Below, piece after piece: positions 57,205 to 64,000 of a stretch of DNA of 64,000 bases. The stretch's first letter is position 1, and each line of letters begins with the position of its first letter. This stretch comes from an uncultured Christensenella sp. Lineage in GTDB: Bacteria > Bacillota > Clostridia > Christensenellales > Borkfalkiaceae. The position numbers and the translations under genes are program-made. The notes under the pieces were generated by a model. The model was not told where the DNA came from, ran no database searches, and worked only from the letters and a program-made list of their open reading frames with translations. Where the stretch lies: positions 1-64,000 of the forward strand of contig CAJUEO010000006.1 in assembly GCA_910585685.1 (NCBI GenBank), read 5' to 3'.

Positions 57205-57298
57205 AATTTTATTATAGCACCGAACAAAAGTTTTGTAAAGTACAATTTTATGTAAAAAATCTCAATGTTATATTTTTTTGTAAACCCGATACTAATAA

Positions 57299-57327
57299 TT
57301 GACTAAATAAAATAAATGCGCTATAAT
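57299..57327 (+). promoter_or_regulatory. Promoter of pgi
   Basis: TTGACT (57299-57304), 17-bp spacer, TATAAT (57322-57327); GGAGG follows before ATG 57367. Confidence 0.88.
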
Positions 57328-57366
57328 TTTTAGCGATAATAAGGAAAAATATAATCGGAGGATAAA

Positions 57367-58803
57367 ATGGCGTATAAGACAAAGGAATGGCGCGGCAATA
57401 TGCGCGTGACGGTGGACTATAATTATATGATGTCCAAAACGCTGGGCGACAAGGGATTGACTGATTCTCAGTTTAAAGCTATAAAAAGTCAAGCGGAGGA
57501 AGCATTTGACTTTGTAGCGAAAAATCGCGGCAAAGACGAGCTTTTCATGGGCTGGACCGAGCTTATGTACAATCAGGACGAAATAGTTGCCGACATTCTC
57601 GCTACGGCAAAATCGGTAAGAAAGAAGTTTAAATATTTCGTTGTTTTGGGTATCGGCGGTAGCGCTCTCGGCCCTATAATGGCTTTTAACGCTTTAAAAC
57701 ATTTGCATTACAACGAACTTCCGCCTAAAAAGAGAGGCGGCCCCAAGTTCTACGTCGAGGACAATGTAGACCCTGTAAGAATGCAGGCGCTTTTGGACGT
57801 AATTGTTCCCGAAGAAACCTGTTTTAACGTTATTTCAAAATCGGGCGCAACAAGCGAAACTATGACTCAGTTTCTTATTATTGCCGACATTCTCGAAAAA
57901 AAGGGACTGTCCTTGCCCGAGCATATGATTTTCACTACCGACGAAAAACGCGGTAACTTGATTAAAATAGACGAAAAATACGGCGGAAAGTTCAAAAAAT
58001 ACGTTCTTCCCGACGGTGTCGGCGGCAGATTTTCCGAGTTGTGCCCCGTGGGACTTCTTCCTGCGGCAGTTCTCGGCATAGATATTAAAGGTATGCTTGC
58101 CGGCGCAGCTTATATGGACGGACTTTGCTCGAAGCCCTCGATTGCAAAAAACCCTGCGCTCTGCCTTGCGGCTATGCAGTATATAACGATGCAGCAGGGC
58201 AAAAATATAAACGTAATGATGCCTTATTCCGACAATTTAAAGCTTGTTGCCGATTGGTACTGTCAGCTTTGGGCGGAAAGTCTTGGCAAGGCGCTGGATT
58301 TGGACGGAAAAGTCGTCAATGCGGGAACTACGCCCGTAAAGTCGCTCGGCGTAACCGACCAGCACTCGCAGGTTCAGCTCTATACCGAGGGACCTTTCGA
58401 CAAGGTAATAACCTTTATTTCTGTCAAAAACTACGCTACCGAAATGCCCATACCTCACGGCTGCGAAGATATTCCCGACGTAGGCTTCCTCGGCGGACAC
58501 ACTATGCAGGAATTAATTCAGGCGGAAAATACCGCAACGGGTTACGCGCTTATGAAAGCCGGCAGAATGAACTATACGATTACTCTGCCCGAAGTAAACG
58601 CATTTACATTGGGTCAGCTTATGTTCCTTTTGGAAATGCAAACCGCATATACGGGCGCACTTTTGAATATCAACACGTTCAATCAGCCCGGCGTTGAAAA
58701 CGGCAAAATAGCTACTTTTGCACTGCTTGGCAAAAAGGGCTACGAGGCGCAAAAGCGCGAAATAGCCGAAGTTGGTGAACCCGACAGCAAATATATAGTA
58801 TAA
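57367..58803 (+). CDS. pgi: Glucose-6-phosphate isomerase
   Basis: Interconverts glucose-6-phosphate and fructose-6-phosphate. 478 residues, of the shorter bacterial type. Motifs: GIGGSALGP (about 95-103), SKSGATSET (about 158-166), the GGRFSEL substrate loop (about 219-225), and the PGI signature GVTDQHSQVQLY near residue 332 with its catalytic Gln/His set. RBS GGAGG 6 nt upstream. Its terminator is directly followed by the SD of the hydrolase gene, so the latter may be read only through incomplete termination. Confidence 0.97.
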   Translation: MAYKTKEWRGNMRVTVDYNYMMSKTLGDKGLTDSQFKAIKSQAEEAFDFVAKNRGKDELFMGWTELMYNQDEIVADILATAKSVRKKFKYFVVLGIGGSALGPIMAFNALKHLHYNELPPKKRGGPKFYVEDNVDPVRMQALLDVIVPEETCFNVISKSGATSETMTQFLIIADILEKKGLSLPEHMIFTTDEKRGNLIKIDEKYGGKFKKYVLPDGVGGRFSELCPVGLLPAAVLGIDIKGMLAGAAYMDGLCSKPSIAKNPALCLAAMQYITMQQGKNINVMMPYSDNLKLVADWYCQLWAESLGKALDLDGKVVNAGTTPVKSLGVTDQHSQVQLYTEGPFDKVITFISVKNYATEMPIPHGCEDIPDVGFLGGHTMQELIQAENTATGYALMKAGRMNYTITLPEVNAFTLGQLMFLLEMQTAYTGALLNINTFNQPGVENGKIATFALLGKKGYEAQKREIAEVGEPDSKYIV

Positions 58804-58816
58804 TAAATAAAAAGAA

Positions 58817-58844
58817 GAGCGAGCGTATGCTCGCTTGCTTTTTT
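58817..58844 (+). terminator. Terminator touching the next gene's SD
   Basis: GCGAGC and GCTCGC pair around GTAT, extended by AAG/CTT, and are followed by six T; GGAG (58845-58848) begins immediately after the T run and is the RBS of the hydrolase gene (ATG 58853). Confidence 0.8.
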
Positions 58845-58852
58845 GGAGTTTT

Positions 58853-59848
58853 ATGCAACCCTGGTTAATTGCAATTATATGTATTGCGGCATTGATAGCG
58901 CTGCTTTTTGCATTGGCGGCGTTTACATTAAAGGTCGCTTTCGGCAGCCGCTGCGACAAAGATCCCAACCTTTACTATCGCTTGCCCGAGGAGTTCTCAT
59001 TAAAATTCGAACCCGTGAAGGTAATGCAGGGTAAACTTGCGTTAAACGGCTTTATTTATACAAGCGACAATGTGGATAACTTTGATAACCTTGTAATTTT
59101 TTGCCACGGTCTGGGTGCCGGGCATATTGCCTATACAACCGAAATTGCATATTTCTGCAATCAAGGATATCCCGTACTTGCGCTCGACATTCGCGGCTGC
59201 AATTTTTCCGAGGGTAAAAATATCGGCGGAATGTACGAGGGGGTCAGGTGCGTTAAAGCGGCTATCGATTTTGCACGGGCTGACAGTCGCTTTAAATCAA
59301 GCAAAATAATTCTTATAGGTCACAGTTGGGGCGGATATTCCGTGTTGTGCGCCTCGGCAGAGAAAAAAGTTGACAAAGTGGTTGCCATAAGCGCGCCGCT
59401 CACACCCGTAAAAACTATATATAACGGTGCGGCAAAAATAATTTCAAAGCCTTTTGTTTTGGTTTTAAGTCCGTTCTGGTATATTTTGAATTTCTTTAAA
59501 TTCGGCGTTAAAGGCAATTTAAACGCCGCAGCTTGCGCAAAAAACGGCGGAGCGGAAGTTTTGCTGATTCACGGAGATAAAGACAATATAGTCCCTTTGA
59601 AATTTTCGGCATATGCAAATGCTTCGGGTAAAAATATTACAAAATATATGGCAACGGGCAAGTCGCACAACCCCTATGCGTCTATGCGCGCACAGCAACT
59701 TTTGATAGAGTTGAACGAGAAGCTCGCTCACGCAATAAAACCCGACGAACAAACAAAGAAATATTTAAAAGAGTTCGACTTTATTGCCGCTACCGAGCAG
59801 GATAGCGAGGTTATGCAAAGTATTTGTAATTTTTTAAAATTCGTTTAA
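58853..59848 (+). CDS. Membrane-anchored alpha/beta hydrolase
   Basis: 331 residues. An N-terminal membrane anchor (about 5-32) precedes an alpha/beta-hydrolase fold: oxyanion FCHGLGAGH (about 85), nucleophile elbow GHSWGG (about 155), acid in HGDKDNIVP (about 242), and histidine in GKSHNPYAS (about 277). Known relatives are esterases, lipases or serine aminopeptidases; the substrate is unknown. RBS GGAG is 4 nt before ATG 58853, so spacing is tight. Confidence 0.85.
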   Translation: MQPWLIAIICIAALIALLFALAAFTLKVAFGSRCDKDPNLYYRLPEEFSLKFEPVKVMQGKLALNGFIYTSDNVDNFDNLVIFCHGLGAGHIAYTTEIAYFCNQGYPVLALDIRGCNFSEGKNIGGMYEGVRCVKAAIDFARADSRFKSSKIILIGHSWGGYSVLCASAEKKVDKVVAISAPLTPVKTIYNGAAKIISKPFVLVLSPFWYILNFFKFGVKGNLNAAACAKNGGAEVLLIHGDKDNIVPLKFSAYANASGKNITKYMATGKSHNPYASMRAQQLLIELNEKLAHAIKPDEQTKKYLKEFDFIAATEQDSEVMQSICNFLKFV

Positions 59849-59856
59849 AAAAATAA

Positions 59857-60146
59857 TTGACAATACAAATTAATTAATATATACTAACCAATGTAAACGC
59901 GCTTTTAGAGTGCAAATATTAAATCGGCTTCGGCCGCATTATTGATTGAGTTAAAAGCTCAAATTTTATAAGTTGATTACTTTATAATCAAAGCCTTGAT
60001 AGGCGTCACTTGTGAAACGGTCAATAAGAGTAGTAAAAGTATTTGCTATATAGACTCTGAAAGTTAAGTTATTCAAGAAAATCGTAGAATGCGTCAAATT
60101 CGCAAAATTCGTGGACGACCTTTATGGGGTCGTCTTTATTTTTTTG
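59857..60146 (+). ncRNA. Structured leader of potABCD, candidate attenuator or riboswitch
   Basis: Promoter TTGACA (59857-59862), 17-bp spacer, TATATA (59880-59885), then about 250 nt of leader with several local hairpins (CGGC TTCG GCCG near 59937; TTGAG/CTCAA near 59947-59963; GATTA/TAATC near 59975-59990; GCCT TGAT AGGC near 59995) before an intrinsic terminator at 60114-60146 and the SD of potA. No coding frame is present. No known riboswitch class was recognised. A regulated terminator just before potA would fit polyamine feedback. Confidence 0.5.
60114..60146 (+). terminator. Terminator just before potA
   Basis: GACGACC (60115-60121) pairs with GGTCGTC (60128-60134) and is followed by T residues (TTTATTTTTTT); the potA SD GAAGGAG starts directly afterwards. 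Confidence 0.75.
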
Positions 60147-60159
60147 AAGGAGAAACAAA

Positions 60160-61671
60160 ATGAGCAAAAGCGAAAACATTATCGAACTTATCGATGTGAG
60201 AAAGGAATTTGACGACGAAACCATTGCTGTCGACAGCTTCAACCTGCAAGTTAAAAAGGGAGAGTTCGTCACGTTTTTAGGTCCCTCTGGTTGCGGAAAA
60301 ACTACCACTTTAAGAATGATAGCCGGCTTCGATCTTCCGACTTCGGGTAAAATTTTGCTGAACGGTGAGGACATAAGCTCGCTTCCGCCGAACAAACGCC
60401 CCGTAAACACCGTATTTCAAAAATACGCTCTGTTTCCGCATTTAAACGTCTACGAAAACATTGCTTTCGGGCTTCGGCTTAAAAAGAAGGAAAATACTTA
60501 TAAGAATGCGGACGGGCAAAGCTATTCCAAGGTTCAGAAACTGACTAAGGCAGAAATTGACAAAAAGGTAAAAACGGCGCTTGAAATAGTCGATTTGGAG
60601 GGCTTTGAAAAGCGCAGCGTTTCCACGCTTTCGGGCGGACAGCAACAACGCATTGCCATTGCCCGTGCAATTGTAAACGAGCCCGAAATTTTGCTTTTGG
60701 ACGAGCCTTTGGGCGCGCTCGACTTAAAAATGCGCAAGGAAATGCAAATCGAACTTAAAAAAATGCACCAGCGCTTGGGTATTACTTTTATTTACGTCAC
60801 GCACGACCAGGAAGAGGCGCTTACAATGTCTGACAAAGTCGTCGTTATAAACGACGGAGAAATTCAGCAGATAGGCACCCCTACGGAAATTTACAACGAG
60901 CCTATAAACACCTTTGTTGCCGACTTTATCGGAGAAAGCAATATTTTCAACGGCGCGGTTGTCGGAAAACTGAAAGTCAAATTCTGCGGTGCAACTTTCG
61001 ACTGCCTTGACGACTACGAAATAAACCAGCTTGTGGACGTTGTAGTTCGTCCCGAGGACATAAAAATTTGTCAGCCCGGAGAGGGACAGTTAAAGGGGAA
61101 AGTAATTTCTTCCGTATTCAAGGGCGTACATTACGAAATTACCGTCGCTATCGGAAAATTCGAAATAGTAATTCAAAGCACCTATACCGCCGACGTCGGT
61201 AGCGTCATAGGTCTAAGAATCGAACCAGACGGCATTCATCTTATGGAAAAGGTTTATACCGTCAACAAGTATGACGGCGTAATAACCAAAACTAACACTG
61301 TCGAGTTCGGTGACGGTGAGTTCGAGTGCGACGTAACTCAGCTCTACAAGGGCTCGACTCTCGACGAAGAGGGCTATTTGATTACCGCTCAGGGAGAGAA
61401 ATTGGATTTGACGGGTATCGAAGTAAACGTCGAGGTCGACACTCACGATATTTTAATGACGGACGATACGCAGTCCGGCGGCGCGCGGGGCAATATTATA
61501 TCGATGATTTACAAGGGTGACCATTACAGATACATAGTCAGAACGGAAGAGAATGAAGAGGATTACGTTTTGTCCTGTCCCGATATGTGGAACACGGGGG
61601 ACCTTGTCGGCATTATAATCTCAAAGGATAAAATAAAGTTGACTTTAAAACCCACAGGCGAGGAAAAGTAA
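60160..61671 (+). CDS. potA: Spermidine/putrescine ABC transporter ATPase, extended
   Basis: ATPase of the polyamine importer PotABCD. 503 residues, longer than the usual 340-380. Walker A GPSGCGKTT (about 42-50), Q-loop VFQKYALFPH, signature LSGGQQQR (about 164-171), Walker B LLLDEPLGALD, H-loop VTHDQEEA. The sequence then carries a TOBE domain (about 260-375) and a second TOBE-like segment (about 400-500), so the C-terminal regulatory part is duplicated. An insertion (KKKENTYKNADGQSYSKVQK, about 108-127) lies in the helical subdomain before the signature. First gene of the operon; GTG start of potB follows its stop immediately. Confidence 0.93.
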   Translation: MSKSENIIELIDVRKEFDDETIAVDSFNLQVKKGEFVTFLGPSGCGKTTTLRMIAGFDLPTSGKILLNGEDISSLPPNKRPVNTVFQKYALFPHLNVYENIAFGLRLKKKENTYKNADGQSYSKVQKLTKAEIDKKVKTALEIVDLEGFEKRSVSTLSGGQQQRIAIARAIVNEPEILLLDEPLGALDLKMRKEMQIELKKMHQRLGITFIYVTHDQEEALTMSDKVVVINDGEIQQIGTPTEIYNEPINTFVADFIGESNIFNGAVVGKLKVKFCGATFDCLDDYEINQLVDVVVRPEDIKICQPGEGQLKGKVISSVFKGVHYEITVAIGKFEIVIQSTYTADVGSVIGLRIEPDGIHLMEKVYTVNKYDGVITKTNTVEFGDGEFECDVTQLYKGSTLDEEGYLITAQGEKLDLTGIEVNVEVDTHDILMTDDTQSGGARGNIISMIYKGDHYRYIVRTEENEEDYVLSCPDMWNTGDLVGIIISKDKIKLTLKPTGEEK

Positions 61672-62469
61672 GTGAAAGGTTTGCGTTTCAGCAGAAGTCA
61701 GCTCTGCATACCCTATGCGGTATTTTTGATTTTATTTGTGATAGCGCCGCTCGTAGTAATAGTCTACTATGCCTTTACCAACGGAGAGGGGCAATTTACT
61801 TTCGACAATTTTATAAACTTTTTTGCAAGCACAAACACGCTGGGTACGCTGTTATACAGCTTTTCGCTTGCAATAGTTACAACTCTTGTCTGTCTTGTTA
61901 TAGCATATCCCACGGCATATATACTTGCAAGAAGCAATATAAGAAAAAAGTACGTTCTTTTACTTCTTTTTATTCTGCCTATGTGGATAAATTTCACGCT
62001 CAGAATAACCGCTCTTAAAGAAATTTTATCTCTTTTCGAGGGTAATATTTCAAGCTATCCTTTTTTAAACTCCGTAATCGGAATGACGTACGACTTTTTG
62101 CCGTTTATGATTTTGCCTTTGTACACTTCCTTGCAAAAACTCGACAACAGTCTTTTGGAGGCGGCTTCGGATTTGGGAGCAAATAAGTTGACGGTATTTT
62201 TAAGGGTAACTTTACCGCTATCCGTGCCGGGTATAATTTCAGGCGTAACAATGGTGCTGTTGCCTTCTATGACAAACTACGTCGTACTCGATATGTTATA
62301 CAACAGTACTTATATAATGGGCAGCCTTATAGGCAGTTATTTCAGCTCGTACGATTGGAACAACGGCTCTATGATTTCGCTTATTCTGCTTATCATAATA
62401 TTTATAGTTACGCTTGTGACAAACAGGTTCAGCGACAAAGACGCAAACAACAGGGGGGCAATTTTATGA
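61672..62469 (+). CDS. potB: Spermidine/putrescine ABC permease PotB
   Basis: 265-residue inner-membrane permease. Six predicted helices; the EAA motif EAASDLGANKLTVFLRVTLP (about 163-182) is the ATPase contact. The start is GTG 61672, adjacent to the potA stop; an AGG-like SD lies inside potA. Overlaps potC by four bases (ATGA). Confidence 0.93.
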   Translation: MKGLRFSRSQLCIPYAVFLILFVIAPLVVIVYYAFTNGEGQFTFDNFINFFASTNTLGTLLYSFSLAIVTTLVCLVIAYPTAYILARSNIRKKYVLLLLFILPMWINFTLRITALKEILSLFEGNISSYPFLNSVIGMTYDFLPFMILPLYTSLQKLDNSLLEAASDLGANKLTVFLRVTLPLSVPGIISGVTMVLLPSMTNYVVLDMLYNSTYIMGSLIGSYFSSYDWNNGSMISLILLIIIFIVTLVTNRFSDKDANNRGAIL

Positions 62470-63263
62470 AAAAAGCTTTCAACATTATATGGCTTGCGCT
62501 TATTCTCATATTTATATATGTGCCCATACTCATACTTGCGGTTTACAGCTTTACCGACGCGTCAATGGTCGGCGGCAACATAAGTTCTTTTTCCTTTGAA
62601 AATTATTTAAACCTCTTCAAAAACGAAGAGTTGAGAAATATGATTTTCGGCACATTGGTGCTTGCTTTCGTCTGCGCTGCAATTTCAACCGTGCTTGCAA
62701 CGGTCGGTGCGATAGGCACGTTCTATTCAAAAAAATTGCCTAAAACGTTGATAAACACGGCAAATCAGGTTCCCGTAGTAAATGCGGATATAGTGACGGG
62801 CTTTTCTATTTGTATTTTGCTAATCGTAATAATGCGCGTAGGCAAGGACACGTTTATTCCGCTTGGAATAGGTCACGTCGTTCTAACCGCGCCGTTCGTG
62901 TATTTATCCATTTTACCTAAGCTCAAACAAATGGACAACAGCTTGTACGAGGCGGCTCTCGACCTCGGCGCCACACCGGCACAGGCGCTTTTCAAGGTAG
63001 TCATTCCTCAGCTAATTCCCGGCATACTTTCGGGCTTTATGCTGGCGGTAACGCTTTCTTTGGACGATTATTTTATAACTACATATACAAAACCCTCGAC
63101 TTTCGACACAATAAGTACCTATGTTGTCAACGCAACAAAAGGCAGTCAAACGGAAAGCAAAACCGCGCTTTGGGCGCTGTCAACGCTGATATTCTTGGTT
63201 GTTATTGCGGTTGTAATTGTGATGAACGTGCTTGCAAGCAAGAGAGGTAAAGAAAAGAAATGA
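62466..63263 (+). CDS. potC: Spermidine/putrescine ABC permease PotC
   Basis: 265-residue membrane permease; second transmembrane subunit of the polyamine importer. EAA motif EAALDLGATPAQALFKVVIP (about 160-179). Start at ATG 62466, overlapping the potB stop; longer frames upstream are inside potB. The stop overlaps potD by four bases, so all four genes are translationally linked. Confidence 0.93.
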   Translation: MKKAFNIIWLALILIFIYVPILILAVYSFTDASMVGGNISSFSFENYLNLFKNEELRNMIFGTLVLAFVCAAISTVLATVGAIGTFYSKKLPKTLINTANQVPVVNADIVTGFSICILLIVIMRVGKDTFIPLGIGHVVLTAPFVYLSILPKLKQMDNSLYEAALDLGATPAQALFKVVIPQLIPGILSGFMLAVTLSLDDYFITTYTKPSTFDTISTYVVNATKGSQTESKTALWALSTLIFLVVIAVVIVMNVLASKRGKEKK

Positions 63264-64000
63264 AAATAAAACAAATTTCCGCAATTTTGGCGGCAGGCTG
63301 TGTGCTCGGCGGCTCGTTATTGGCGTTTTCGGGCTGTGCGGACGAGCGTGAAGAAATAGTTTTGCGTGTGTGTAATTGGGAGGAATATATAGACCTCGGT
63401 GACTGGGACGACGACGAGCTTATAGAGGTTGAAAATATTTTCACTGACGAAGAGGGCATAATAGGCATCAATTCTATGGTGGACGATTTTACCGAATGGT
63501 TCAATTCGAACCACGACTATAAAGTCAGGGTCGAATATTCAACTTTCGGCACTAACGAGGACTTGTATAACAGACTCAGCCTCGGGGACGTGTACGATAT
63601 AGTTTGTCCTTCCGATTATATGTTGATGAAGCTCATTGCCGAGGGTAATTACGTCGAGTTTAGCGACAGTTTCTGGTCGGACGACGAGGAAAATTATTAC
63701 GCACAATACGTTTCGCGCTATATTGACGGCGCGGAAGGCAGTATCTTTTACGACTACGATTGGAATAAAAAAGCTGCGTGCTATATGTGGGGTACGCTCG
63801 GGCTTGTATATAACCCCGAAAGCCTTGTAGACGCCGACGACGTAAAAAGCTGGAATATGCTTGCAAATCCCGACTACAAAAAGCAGGTTACAATAAAGGA
63901 TAACGTTCGCGATGCGTATTTTGCCGCGCTCGGAATGTTAAACAGCGAGTATATTTTGCAAAACGACGTGAGCCTCGAAGAGTTAAGTTCGCTTATGAAC
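63260..64000 (+). CDS. potD: Polyamine-binding lipoprotein PotD, truncated by the window end
   Basis: Open frame from ATG 63260 (ATGA overlap with potC) to the end of the window, at least 247 residues with no stop. Signal peptide with lipobox LAFSGC (Cys26), then VCNWEEYID, the opening of PotD/PotF-type solute-binding proteins, an acidic insertion (DDDELIEVE), and YDIVCPSDYMLMKLI with GLVYNP, family blocks lining the polyamine site. The remaining C-terminal domain lies outside. With potABC it makes a complete importer. Confidence 0.9.
   Translation, partial: MKIKQISAILAAGCVLGGSLLAFSGCADEREEIVLRVCNWEEYIDLGDWDDDELIEVENIFTDEEGIIGINSMVDDFTEWFNSNHDYKVRVEYSTFGTNEDLYNRLSLGDVYDIVCPSDYMLMKLIAEGNYVEFSDSFWSDDEENYYAQYVSRYIDGAEGSIFYDYDWNKKAACYMWGTLGLVYNPESLVDADDVKSWNMLANPDYKKQVTIKDNVRDAYFAALGMLNSEYILQNDVSLEELSSLMN

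Overview
The window looks like chromosome from an anaerobic, low-to-medium-GC member of the Bacillota, probably an uncultured Clostridia. The evidence is as follows: textbook TTGACA-17-TATAAT promoters; a SAM-I (S-box) riboswitch; a secG-rnr-smpB cluster and an obg-yhbY-nadD/yqeK-rsfS cluster; single-chain GlyRS and short archaeal-type ProRS; formate-tetrahydrofolate ligase; and oxygen-sensitive activases of the 2-hydroxyacyl-CoA dehydratase type. Stop codons behave as in the standard code. The assignment is an inference; no rRNA or tRNA gene was found.

Layout. 1-2.7 kb is the right-hand part of a mobile element: two copies of a promoter preceded by six TGNNAC boxes, each spaced one DNA turn apart, then terminators, small ORFs and a large serine recombinase. 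2.8-7 kb holds a split two-gene acyl-CoA dehydratase activase system. 7.1-9.9 kb holds a foreign-looking pair whose first gene is AT-rich: a secreted papain-like (C92-type) hydrolase and an orphan FtsX-like permease. 9.9-16.6 kb holds phosphohexomutase and transketolase, proS, and a GNAT-metK operon under a SAM-I riboswitch. 16.8-27.9 kb is housekeeping: PflX-like radical SAM protein, ABC-F ATPase, glyS, fhs, glnS, L9. 28-33.8 kb holds DUF2207/LemA, Nudix, a UAP1-like uridylyltransferase and an HtrA-like lipoprotein. 33.8-38.8 kb is one minus-strand operon, secG-rnr-smpB-metY-metA. 38.9-47.9 kb mixes glycolysis (gpmI, tpiA, pgk) with Xre regulators and a family of paralogous membrane proteins that share promoter and domain modules. 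48-55.9 kb holds tyrA, an MBL hydrolase, a degenerate Rho-like ATPase, obg, yhbY, a nadD-yqeK fusion, rsfS and a DeoC-like protein without its Schiff-base lysine. 56-64 kb holds a RecD-like helicase, pgi, an alpha/beta hydrolase and a potABCD polyamine operon behind a long attenuator-like leader; potD runs off the right end.

The most interesting signals are: (i) the helically phased repeat promoters at 28-270; (ii) the Xre/membrane-protein family at 39.9-47.9 kb, with palindromic operators inside its promoters and one broken regulator, which is the best candidate for an undescribed system; (iii) a Rho paralogue whose catalytic Glu is replaced by Ala and whose Q- and R-loops are degenerate; (iv) repeated leaderless-type starts, where the -10 box ends only 6-10 nt before the ATG; (v) a SAM-I riboswitch whose terminator stem contains the Shine-Dalgarno sequence of the first gene; and (vi) the structured leader of potABCD.
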